From Adineta vaga (Eukaryota > Rotifera): a stretch of 64,000 nt of DNA. The DNA lies in NCBI GenBank assembly GCA_021613535.1, contig CP075495.1, forward strand, positions 12,958,001-13,022,000. Reading direction: 5' to 3'. Under the pieces are notes generated by a model. It was not told the DNA's origin, searched no databases, and saw only the letters and a list, made by a program, of their open reading frames with translations. This document shows, one piece after another, positions 23,324 to 34,674 of the stretch. How positions within the stretch are numbered: position 1 is the first letter of the stretch; every line of letters starts with the position of its first letter. Made by a program: the position numbers and the translations under genes.

Positions 23324-26300
23324 AAATTCAATAGATAGATCGATATATATTCATCTATGTATGTTCTTTTTTTATTATATCTTTATATTTTGTAATTGTC
23401 ACTCTGAATATAAATACCGGTGAAATGATGTGTTTATATTTTTAATAATTTTTTTTTCTTTTCAGTACTTTGATTTATTCGGCTTTTTCTTTTGTACAGG
23501 TTTATTTGTACTTTTTTATAAATTTTTTTTTATTGAGGGAACGATTTCCTAATTAAATGATAAAATAATGAGATGGTTTTTTTTATAACATGTATTTAAT
23601 GAATTGTTGACAACGATTCAGCGTAATAAAACTAATGACAGGTAGTTAGTCATTCTATTCTTGATTAGAATAAAAGCTTTCTACATTGCTTGTATGTTCT
23701 GCAAAAAGAAATTATCCTACTTTGAACAATCTTCTTTCAGCTAAATAAACTACCAAGCATTACTTGCGCTTCATCTCACTGGTATTGAGGAGAAAGCTTC
23801 TGTTCTAAGACAAGAAAGGGTTTCATCTAAATACTATTGGATACGTAGACTATGAAAATCCTTTGTTCTTGCACGTTTTTTTTCCTATCTATAACGTTAA
23901 TAAGCATTTAACAGTCATATGTCCTTGTATAAATTTTTTCTATTCGTAGTAACTAGGTCTCTTACAACATGACGCAAATGATGACGTGTAAGTATTTCGT
24001 TTGATGTCATTTTATATTATTTTACTCGATGTACTGAATCCTATTAGATACGGTATTTGTAAGTTTAACGGAAATAACTATATAGATGGAAATAATATAG
24101 AGAAGAATAAAATGTATTTTAACGGCATGACATGTTTTTTTGTTAGTCAATAGACAGATGTATTCGAGTCTTTCTAATTAAATAGATCATCATCTACTGA
24201 TATTCTCGCAAGGATAAAATTTCTGTTCTGTAAATGTTAAGTGGTAAAAATTGAATATGATGTGGTTTATTTTCGGATAATAAATTGAATTAGATAAGAG
24301 ATGAAACCGTCGTGACTTTACTCTCTTTCCTTTGAGAATTACTACATCTGTTTTTGTATCTTCTAAATGATCGTAAATTGTTAAAAGCAGCTGTTTTGTT
24401 AGGTATTGTTTTCTCATACAGCAACCAAATTAGAACAGACAGAAAATTGTCTAAAATGAATTATGATACAAGTAGTATAAAAGAGAGTAGTAATGACGTA
24501 AGTAGACCTGAAAAGTTTAAATTTGATAATAAATCAAAAAATTCTGCCGGACATAGTTATCATATTTAATCAGTAAATTGACACTATCGTTCACTGTTCT
24601 GATAATAGTCATTACGTAATCACAATGTTTGCTTGTATACAATGTCACCGTAAAAAAGAAACAGCTTCTTCCGTTGATACTCCCACTCTTCGAGAAGTCG
24701 TGTACCATTTGCAAAGTACATATTATTGAAAAAGAAAAAAGTTGAACTATAGTCGACCTGAAAAGATAAGTACTTTTTTCTTAAAGGTGAAACTTTGTTT
24801 TTAAATCTGATAGCACATTTATCATCGAGTTTGTTTTAGTGAAGAGAATATTTGCTTATATTTATTATTTATTTCGAATTTCGACCTTATACGTTTCTAT
24901 TATTGTTCTATTCGATTTTGAAATATAATACAGATAGATTGCTCGATTTCCTTTATTAAGAACTATGTATGGCTAAATATCATTTCTCTTGAAGTAACTC
25001 TTATAGTACGTAAATATACGATTATTAGTAGAGGAACTACATAAATATGTAAATGAAGGATGTGTTGTTATTCTCCGAGTAAAAGAATCGACTACAAACA
25101 GAAACGGCAGACGTTTGTTTTGAGAAAAACATTTATAAGTTGAAAACAATCTTTATCTATACATCAATAGACATTTCTTTTCATTTTTCTTCACATTATA
25201 GTTCCAGGCAAGGATAAAAATAATAATAATAATAGTTCTTCGTCATTTTTTTGTTAAATGGCATCGATGAATTTTGTATGCATCATATACATATACCTTC
25301 TCTATGAAAATAAAAACGGAAGAAAAAATACCGATGGGTGTAAATGTTTGTCTTCGTTATGTTGTTTTCTTTTAAATAGTATTCTTTAGGGATGGATTGT
25401 AATCAGGTTTTGACATGTATAAATGTATATATTCAAGGTCTTTTGTGTTTGCTTAATATAAGTTTTTTTTTCATTTTTGGACTAATCTAGTTCTACCGTA
25501 GAATTGATGAGATTATTTTATTTTCTATACACGAATAAAAAGAGATCTGTCAATCGAGTGTTAGATAAGAATAAATCGACATTGATAGAGTATAATAACA
25601 TGGACATATGGCAATTTTGATATATTCATTGTTTAAATAACTACCTATCATAAAAATCCAGACACTGATGTTAGACTAGAGATAGAAAGTACATTTCATT
25701 TGTGAGAAGAAGAAGAAGAAGAGGAAGGAGAAAAAAAGCGGATATTTGTTATAAAAACAAAGAAAGAAAGAATAAGTAAGCCTTGATGGAGAAGTAGATA
25801 TGTAGTTGACATCAACAATTTTCTCGTTGTTTAGCAATGAAAATAGACATTTTTGTGGTGTGAAGTATTTCTATTAATCGTTTTCTTTATTTTTTATTTG
25901 AGTTTTCTTATGAAAAGAATCGATAAAGAGCATGACAGGAAACGAATTAATTCTCTGATTTGAACATGAAAATCATCACATATAGAAAATAAATGAGCAG
26001 TTAAAACATTACATTTTTTGTCATACACACTATCAGATGACGATGATGTAACAACGATTCTACTTATCATAAACGTAGCAGCTGCATCAGAATATTATAA
26101 AGTCAAATTAGAATTTTCTTCTGCTATTTTTGTTTCTCTTTGACACTTACGACGATAAACACGAGTTTTGTTCTCAATCTACTCATTACAAATCCATCGT
26201 TTAAACATAGAGACAAAAACGAACTTTATCGTACTTTTCGTACTCGTATAACGAAAATCCGTTTTGTTAATTTATTTTTTCAACTAAATTTAAGTTCTTG

Positions 26301-26759
26301 TTCATCAAACTACTCAAATTTTTCCGCTTGAAAACATATTTCATATCTTTTCAAAGTTATAACTATACATACTTGACTAATATGCAATTAAATAAAGCTT
26401 TAACTTTTCATCCTTGTCTAAAGAACACGAATATTTCTTTTTTTCTTCTTCTACTCCTCTATGTTACTGTTCTTTGTCTCATTCTTTTTCTTCTCTTTAT
26501 TCTCTCTCAGCTCGATATGTGTCGCAAACATCCATGTGTATGTTGTTGTGTTGTCATTACATTTTCTACGTGTAGTCATTGCAGATTTTGGTAGTAGTTG
26601 TCGTTTTTCTTTCTTCTCTTTTCATCATCTCTCTCACTTTTTTTTCTTCTATGCTACTCGCTTTTCTTTTCTATTCTTTTAAATACCTTCTAAAGACATT
26701 TGTTAATAATACTCAATGTTAAAACAAATTGGCTGAATTTTCTTCGTTTCTCTTAGAGA
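23324..26759. other. Intergenic stretch, no gene recognised
   Basis: 3.4 kb of AT-rich sequence. The open frames here are short, hydrophobic or Lys/Asn-rich, and show no family pattern or consistent exon series. An AAG-type short repeat lies near 25709-25726 and pyrimidine-rich sequence near 26440-26680, just before the next gene. Confidence 0.5.
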
Positions 26760-28618
26760 ATGGGTTCCAAATCATCAAAACGAAATACTGTTAATGATCA
26801 GCCATTAAGTCGAGAAACAATTGAAGAACTTTGTCAAGATACGGGATTTACTGAAGAAGAATTACTCGCATGGCATACGTAAATCATTGATTGATTTGGT
26901 TGTTCTTTGAATAATATTAAAAATTAATTTGTTTGATTTTAGAAATTTTTATAAAGATTGTCCGGATGGAAAACTAACATTGAAACAGTTTGAACAAGAA
27001 TATGCAAAAATTATGGGTAAACCAACACAAAAAACGGCAAATTATGTTAAACATATGTTCAGTGTTTATGATCAAGATAAAAATCAATTTATTGATTTCA
27101 AGTATGAATAGAAAACTTATAATCTCTCTCTCTCTCTCTCTTGACGTCTTCTATCTTCTTTCAAATGCATTCACATAACAAGATCCTTTTCAAGGCCATG
27201 ATAACAAAGATTAAATCAAATGTTATCTGATGTATATATAAATATGGAATTGACCTAGACATTCAAATAGACTTTTCCATCAATTTCTTATTGATTTAAA
27301 AAGAAAACGAGATATAAGTGGAGGAGAGACATATGAGCGATATACATGAAGGATAAAACAGGAAGAATATGTTGAAAAACTAATCGATGCAGTTAGAGAT
27401 GCTAATATTACTATTTTATTTACCAATTGAAGAAGAATAATGTTTTAGAATAGTAAACATTGAAGCAAAAATCGTTTTTATAGTCATCTTTTAACAGAAC
27501 TCTAAAATCCAATTAGAAAAACGGATATATCTCAATGAATGTAATTTACTCAACTAAATAGATTATTAAAATTGCGTTTTTTCTTCTTCATTCCATTGAA
27601 CTAAATGATAAATATTTCTTTTTTCTTTAGAGAATTTGTCATGGCTCTATCAGCTGCATCAGTTGTCAACCGTTTACGTCTTGTTGAAACACTTTTTCAT
27701 GTCTTCGATTTAGATAATGATGGTAAAATAACGAAAGATGAAATCGCAAAAATGTTACATACGCTCGTTGATGTAACAAATTCGAATCAAAAACGCCGTC
27801 AACGACGTCATCCTAATCTAAATCAATCTGGACAGACGAAAACGATGGATATAAAAAAACGTGTTGACGATGCATTTAATGAATTAAATTCGAATGATGA
27901 TGATCATATAACTAAAGATGAATTTATTGAATGGTACATGAAATCAGGTTTAATATCAGATGTTCAATCAGATGAATTGAATGTTCCTGATACATCACGT
28001 ATTCAAATATTAGGAAAAAAATCTCGAAAATTAATGAAACAATCGTCATATTTAAAATCGAATCATGAACATGAAGAAAATGGTCAACGTTTTCCCCAAC
28101 TCGTTCGACATATGTCAAGAATGACAGAACGAAAAACGCCAACAAAATACGACGATAGTGATGATGATGAGTATAATACGCATTCTAGTAAAGTTAATAA
28201 CAATCCAACGACCGTTTCTTCATTACATTATCGTGATAGTAATGATATTGATGATGAACGAAAAATGGATCGACCTACTATTCGTATCACATCGAGTTCG
28301 GATGATAATGATTCGCATGCTTCGAAAGAAAATGAACGTTGGCAACATTTATTTAATTCTGTGCTCGGAAATATTCGTTCACAACGTTCTCTTAATACTC
28401 AACAAGCGACAACAAACGGATTAACTACATCAAATGGTTTTCAATCGTGGAAACGTGAAGGTGAAGAAAAACTCAAATCCGAATATGTTCGTCAAAAATC
28501 TGAGGAAAATTCAAAACGTCCATATTTATCGACAAACAATGATATAGAACTTAAAACAAGCTCGAAAACACATGAGATACTACCACCCTCTCCGGATGTT
28601 GTGACTGTTCGATTGTAA
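26760..28618 (+). CDS. Neuronal-calcium-sensor-like EF-hand protein with long C-terminal extension
   Basis: Three exons: 26760-26878, 26943-27101 and 27631-28618, 421 residues. The start MGSKSSKR is an N-myristoylation signal. The body follows the NCS plan: FTEEELLAWH then NFYKDCPDGKLT (degenerate EF1 with the CPxG signature), EF2 DQDKNQFIDFKE, EF3 DLDNDGKITKDE (canonical), EF4 NSNDDDHITKDE (Asn at position 1). A basic linker (NSNQKRRQRRHP) separates EF3 and EF4. Family members are normally about 190 residues; here about 210 more follow, Ser/Asp/Arg-rich and probably disordered, with KKSRKLMKQSSYLKSN and repeated SDD-type acidic patches. The second intron (529 nt) is long for this window and begins with a CT repeat. 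Confidence 0.85.
27123..27141 (+). repeat. (CT)n microsatellite in intron 2 of the NCS-like gene
   Basis: A run of about nine CT dinucleotides lies just inside the donor end of the 529-nt intron. Confidence 0.9.
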
Positions 28619-29536
28619 TCAATGTCTTCCGACAAAATTATGTTTTATTTTTTTTGTTTTCGTCTTCCAAAATGATTGATAAATCAATTCAATTTGTGAT
28701 AAACATGCGAACTTGTTTTGATTGAAACATTTTTTGATCTTTTTATCTTAATAATTATTTTCGTATTTGAAATGATGTATTGTATATTTCATGTATGTAT
28801 GGGTGTGTGTTTTCTATTTTACAAATACATCAGGTTATGAACTGATTTTCTATATCAATATTTTCGAGTAATTAACTTTTCTTTAGAACATCATCGTCAA
28901 AGAATGATATTGATGATTTAAAGTGTTTTTTTTTATCTTGTAGGTATATAGCATCATTAATTCATACTATGTAAATAACAATCAACTTGATAAGAATATT
29001 TTCTTTTGTTTATGCAACGTCTCGTTAGTAAGAACATGTTTCTTTCAAATCAATTCCATTGCATGTTCCTATATGCTTAAATATAGAGAACTGATGTTGC
29101 TTCTCTTTTCGAATAGAAGAAGAAAGGTTTATTTCATTTCACAATAATCAAAGCAGTCATATTTCCCTCTAGGCATTTAAATCTTCACGGAGAGAATTGA
29201 TTTCGCCAATCTGACCTCGAGCTGTACTTCTCGTCGAGTCAAGTTAAATCATATGACGTGTACACTCGAGGGGTTCATAAAAACAAAAATGAAAGAAAAA
29301 GAAAAGAACGTAAGAACTAATTTCAAATAGAAATTAAGCATTATAGAACAGATGTAGGTGGTTGTTCTTTCATCCAAAAATATTTCTTTATTGTTGAACA
29401 TCGTGATTTCATATGTCAATATTTGCTAAGTATACGAAACAATTGAATTAAACTTGTTGTATAAAAATTAACAGGTTTTATTGTTGATATTTGTATATAA
29501 AAGAGAAAAAGAAATAAGAATATATTTGTTATGCTT
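28619..29536. other. Convergent intergenic region
   Basis: Lies between the 3' ends of the NCS-like gene (+) and the minus-strand gene ending at 29537. AT-rich apart from a short GC-richer patch near 29180-29270. No exon seen. Confidence 0.5.
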
Positions 29537-30139
29537 TTAAATTCTTGCAAAGAATTCTCCATTCTTAATAAAAAAGACAATATCATCGTTAGACATTAAT
29601 TGTTGATTCGCACAAATATCATCAATCCATTGATGTAATAATGCTTGAGAGTCAGATGGAGCATTAGTTCGATGTGCTGTTCGAGAATGATTTTCTCGCT
29701 CCTGATGATATGGTCTTTGTTGAGATATGGATGATTTTGGTATATGTAAAGATTGACTGCGTGTTGGTGGCGATGAACGATGATGTTTTGATAAATCATC
29801 CGAATCACCAAAAGCTATTCGAAGTTTTTCAATAAATAAATTTGTTTCAGGATTATTATGAACAATAATTTGTGAACGAAATTGAACAGGTTTAAATTGT
29901 TCAGTCATTGTATATCGAATTGGTTGTAATGATGAATTGAGTTTATATGATGAAGAAGAAGAATCAGTAAGAAAATGTCGTTCTTCTGCTTTACATTCAA
30001 TTCGAAATGATCGTGAAGGTAAAAGACCTGAAGAATACCATCGATTATGACTTTGATTACCTGTTCTGTTCTTTAAAGGAGATTGTTGATGATGTGTTGA
30101 AGATTGTGAATCAACTAAATCTCTTTCACGATACGTCAT
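29537..30139 (-). CDS. Unrecognised 200-residue protein
   Basis: Single open exon from ATG 30139, just after an acceptor-like CTCTTCCAG on the minus strand. The N-terminal two thirds are polar and Ser/His/Gln-rich (SSTHHQQSPLKNRTGNQ), probably disordered. A folded-looking patch reads PVQFRSQIIVHNNPETNLFI. The C-terminus is conserved-looking (LLHQWIDDICANQQLMSNDD then IVFFIKNGEFFARI) and is weakly reminiscent of the last helix of PX-type domains, but the rest of a PX domain is absent. Codon use resembles the neighbours. I consider it a real gene because of its length, uniform codon use and placed start. Function unknown. Confidence 0.6.
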   Translation of the reverse strand: MTYRERDLVDSQSSTHHQQSPLKNRTGNQSHNRWYSSGLLPSRSFRIECKAEERHFLTDSSSSSYKLNSSLQPIRYTMTEQFKPVQFRSQIIVHNNPETNLFIEKLRIAFGDSDDLSKHHRSSPPTRSQSLHIPKSSISQQRPYHQERENHSRTAHRTNAPSDSQALLHQWIDDICANQQLMSNDDIVFFIKNGEFFARI

Positions 30140-30645
30140 TTATTGATCTGGAAGAGAAAAAAAAACGTTTTCAACCTCGTTTCATTCTGTTTCAATAGTT
30201 TATTATCTTTGAATACGACCAGTATTTGTCAATAGAGAGAAAAAAAAAGAAAAAGAAAACTTCTTCGTCTTTCGTCACATCTGAATAAGATAAGTATTTA
30301 GAAGAAATTTGCTTGATGAATATTATTTATCTTACCATATTTGTTACTGATTAGAATATCATTTTATTTAAACAATCATTGTAAGATGTATCTTTCATCA
30401 ATTTCTTGTTCAACATCTTAGAAATGAGGACCAAAATTTCTTTTTTTTTCGTTCGTTTCTTTCTCAGGTTTACTTTCATTTCTTAATTATCAGCATTCGA
30501 CATTGTTGACAGACACATACTCACACATACATATATATGTATACATACATGCTTTGCATTGGATGACAGTAGACATAAACCACTTGTGTATTTGTGTAAC
30601 TTTCAGGCTTCAAAGATTATTAGGTAGCAATCTTAATAGTTCTCC

Positions 30646-30684
<39 letters not shown>

Positions 30685-32103
30685 TTCATAATACATCTCG
30701 ATCGAACTCAAAAGAGATCACATACAAGAAAGTATAGGATATGTAGAGAGCGAAGGTCTTATTTGAAGATCATCAGATGCTCAAGATTTTGTTTTCTTAT
30801 TCTTCACTTGAAATTATTAGATCAATTTGATCCGATTTCTCTTTTCATCTATTCGTAAATATTGTGTAAAATTACTGCTTTTGAAGTATGAAAACAATTT
30901 ACTTGTCATAAAAAACGAAACCAATAAAGCCGTTGACCTTGGTTTCGAGTTTCTCTTCCAAAGAATATTGACAATAATTTGTATAAATTGTACAGTAATG
31001 GAAGAATATTTCTGAATAGCTAAAAATAGTTTCTCAGTGCTTTACGTTCAAGTCAAATTTCATTCTACATGAAAATCTCGTTCTATTATTAATTGATATT
31101 TGTCCGTTTGTCGTGAGATTTGAGGAAAGAAAAATAACTTTGAATGAAACACTTTATGTTGGAAAATGTTTGTTGTTCTTCAATTTGAAGAGTAAATAAA
31201 AATAAATTCAATAGAATATTTTCGAGCTCTTTCGCATATGAAGTAGTGCCGATTAACAGAATGAAACATGATAGAACTGTATAGTGATTTATTCAGTTTT
31301 TATGGTATTAAAACGACGAAGATACTTTATTAGAACGAATTAATGTTGATTTAACTCAAAACATTGTAGAAAGAGAGATAAAGAAGTTCTAATGATTTCG
31401 TTAGTTTCGTACAGGTTATTTGAGAAAGATATATCAAGAATGCAAAGAACATGTATTTATTTCTACATTCAAAGAAATACCTTCCACGTCGTCTCTACAA
31501 AAGTTCTGTCAAAAATTCTCCTATTTGACATCGAATCTTATGTAGTTGTTGTTGATTGAGCATAGAGATGTGATTTTTTTATCTTTGTTTTCCATAATAC
31601 TATGGAAAAAAATTGAATTTAAAATAATTATTAAACTAAATGATTTAAGTTGTATCCATGATTTTTTTTCAAATCTTGAAATTTTCCTGTTGCGAATTGA
31701 GGAGAAGTCTTGTTTTTATTTCAAATGACATTGACAATAATAATATTATCATAAAAAATTCATCATCAAACTTTTTTATCATCACAAATTTTATTGAAAC
31801 ATTATCAGACAAATTGTCATATAAAAAAAGACATCAGTTTATTGTAGAAACTACCATTTGAAACAGAAAAACATACACCATTACTCTGTTTCAGTATGAA
31901 ATATATAATTATAGATATATATGGATGAATTAGCATAGATGATTAATCAGTTCATCTAAGCAAGCTTGCTTGTTACATATAATCAAAGTTAATCAATTTG
32001 TATTGTGCTTGAATCATTGAGATTTTCATACATCTATAGAACTTTCCTATTTGTTTGTATATCACGCATTGAAATACTTCTTATCGCGATTGAATTTTTG
32101 TTT
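30140..32103. other. Intergenic stretch with a TTTC microsatellite
   Basis: AT-rich sequence with no exon series. It includes the presumed promoter and 5' UTR of the minus-strand gene starting at 30139 and the TTTC repeat at 30647-30686. Confidence 0.5.
30647..30686 (+). repeat. (TTTC)n microsatellite
   Basis: About ten uninterrupted TTTC units. Confidence 0.95.
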
Positions 32104-32873
32104 TTAAACAATTTGCCGAAAAATCATATCACTTGGCATTGACATAAATTTATTAAAGGAAGGATTGTCATGAAATGTCACATGTTTAACCTTTTTCATA
32201 GACGGGATTGTCGATGATTGATTACTGCTACCTAAATTTGATAATGATGACGATAATAGGTTTTTGTTGTTGTTTTCACTTTCGATCACAAAATGTAACC
32301 GACTTCGCAAATCAATACGTCGAAGGTCATGGGGATCTTGTGATGAATCAAAGTGTATATTTGAGTATGAATTGTTTGGTGTAGAAGATTTTAGTATTCC
32401 CTAAAACGAGAATCAAAAGTGAAATAGTAACAATTAGTTTTTGATACACATACTTTTGGTTTTAAATGAGCATTTACTGGTAATTGAAAATCTTGGGGTG
32501 TTGTTTTTATCGATTGGCGTCTCGTCAATGCACCTTGAATTAATTTTGGTACAGGAGATAGTCGATTCTTTCTTTCTTCAACAATATTATTGCTAGTATC
32601 ACTTAATTTTCGATCATTTTCACTAACTAATTTTGATGGATGACGAATTTTACGAAATTTATCTATAAGTTTATGAGATTGATAACGGAAATTATCATCA
32701 ATCTTTTTCATTGTTTCGGAATATTTAACACTGCCGCTTGTCATAGTCGGTAATTCTGCTTTAAAATTCGTCGTAATAGATGTAGTATTAATACTTAAAT
32801 GATAAGATATCTAGAGAGAAAAACGAAAATAACTACTGGTTATATACACCTGTCGATAATAAAGTCCACCCAT
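32104..32873 (-). CDS. Unrecognised 225-residue protein, three exons
   Basis: Reconstructed from splice sites: exon 1 32873-32850 (24 nt, MGGLYYRQ), exon 2 32810-32454, exon 3 32400-32104, all joined in phase 0. The sequence is basic and Ser/Asn-rich (KLIDKFRKIRHPSKL, LTRRQSIKTTPQDF), with RRxS-type sites that could be phosphorylated. It ends in a conserved-looking VKHVTFHDNPSFNKF. There is no signal peptide, membrane helix or recognised domain; it is probably a largely disordered cytoplasmic or nuclear protein. The consistent phases and the very short first exon argue for a real gene. Confidence 0.55.
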
Positions 32874-33536
32874 TTTATCAGTTTGTTAATAGAAAAATAA
32901 TAAAAAGACAAATATTTCTATTTTATTTCTTTCTCTCTCTCTCTCCCTTTTTGTTTATACGATGATAATATTAGGAGTAGCTGATTTCTATAAACAAAAT
33001 CAACTATTCATTTAATATACTAACCTAGAAATTTATGCATCATTAATTTGACCTGGAAAGAAAAATTAAAAAAACAAGTACCTTGACAGCAAGTGCGCGC
33101 AACTAGTTGACGAATTATGGACAAAGCAAAGAAAAGCGTTTTTTTTTCTACTTCACTGGATGTACGAGTAAATCGATTTATGTCATATGATCAAATGATG
33201 ACAGAACGGTAGAATATGTATCTAAAGCTGAAAGGATAGACAGATCAAATTGTATTTCAAACCTAATCTTAGTGTGATATCTAAATCGCATACCCTGCTT
33301 GTGTGGATTGTCCAATCATGTTTTTTCCTATCTTTAGAGTAAAATGTTATTCTAATTATATATGGTAAATAATTTTGAAATTATTAAAAACAAAAATAAT
33401 TCGATAGAATATTTTCCTATTGAGATACTATGACTTATTAGAACATGTATGCAGCAAGATAGAAAGAAATTTGATTCCATATTTATTTACATTCAGTATA
33501 AAAGGCATACATAAAAACAACTAAGAATGTATCGAT

Positions 33537-34517
33537 CTAATAGATTTCCAATACAAAGACGTAATCTGAAAGAAAATAATAACTTCGTTCCATATCACCT
33601 TCACATAGATATGGTAATCGACTTAATTTTTTTAAATGAAAACCTAAAGGTTGAAAAACATTTAAAATAAATTCATTGATTTGTTCTTCGGGTAGACGAG
33701 TTTTAATATGAATCGATTCATTTGGATTATGATCATGATTATATTCTACATATGGTTTAAATGGTAAAACAAGTGTAAGAATAAGACGACCATGATCAGG
33801 ATTCAAATGTTCACGTATCTTTTTTAATAAACTTAATGGTTTTTCACAACGATCAAGAACATTTAAACATGTTATAACATCAAATTTCAAATCACACCAA
33901 TCGTCTATACCGAGTACAGTATAACCAAAATTTGAAAGACGCCATTGCATAATTGAAGACATTTCCGTTGTATAAACTTTATCGAATACACTAGCCATTC
34001 TTTGCGTTACAGAACCATCACCAGCACCAATATCAAGAAGAGATGTTAATGTAGATTGTTGAGCATCATTAAGATCTAGTAATATTTTAAATTGAGCAGT
34101 TGAAAAGACAAACATACGACCACGACCAATTAAACCATTAGCTAAAAGATATCATTTAATATAAGATTTTCTCTTTTCAATTAACAGACCTGATGTTCGT
34201 GCAATGAATACAGTTAGTAAAGTACTGGCAAGACTATGAAAGATTTGTATTGGAATATTGTCCGATTTTTCTTGACTTTGTTGAAGAAAAGCAGTTGTTT
34301 CTTCATCTTCATGTAATTCATGAAATAATTTTCGGTATTCCTCTCGTAATAAATCACTACGTATCAATTGGTACCAAATACGTCGATCAATCGTTTCTAG
34401 ATCTCGATCATTTTCTATTTTAGATAGAACAGCTCGCGTCCAATATGAACGAGCTGGTAAATATGATGATGATGATGATTGTTGACAATACGAACAACAT
34501 TCCTTATTAGTGGTCAT
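33537..34517 (-). CDS. METTL9: METTL9-type protein histidine methyltransferase
   Basis: Vertebrate METTL9 (DREV) makes N1-methylhistidine at HxH motifs. Two exons, 34517-34190 and 34141-33537, join in frame to 310 residues. The join restores NGLIGRGRMFVFS, the family's hallmark before the Rossmann fold. The SAM-binding motif I is SLLDIGAGDGSVTQRM. YTTEMSSIMQWRL, DVITCLNVLDRCEKPLSLL and LILTLVLPFKPYVEY follow, and the C-terminus contains LSRLPYLCEGDMERSYYFL. All of these align with the human protein. The N-terminus (CCSYCQQSSSSS) shows no obvious signal peptide, unlike vertebrate forms. The gene lies 157 nt downstream of VPS51 on the same strand. Confidence 0.92.
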
Positions 34518-34674
34518 CTAGAAATAAAATATTACAATCAATCGAAATTTTCCTAATTAAATGTAATCTTTTGTGTATTTATTATAATCTTCAAATAAAA
34601 CAAAAAAACAACAACAGAAAATAAATATGTTATATGAATATATTTAATGGAATAGAATGATCTATGACAATAAT

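Noticed and set aside
26298-26682. Hydrophobic + strand frames before the NCS-like gene
   Set aside because: Pyrimidine-rich upstream sequence gives Phe/Leu/Ser in several frames. No membrane-protein pattern or exon structure.
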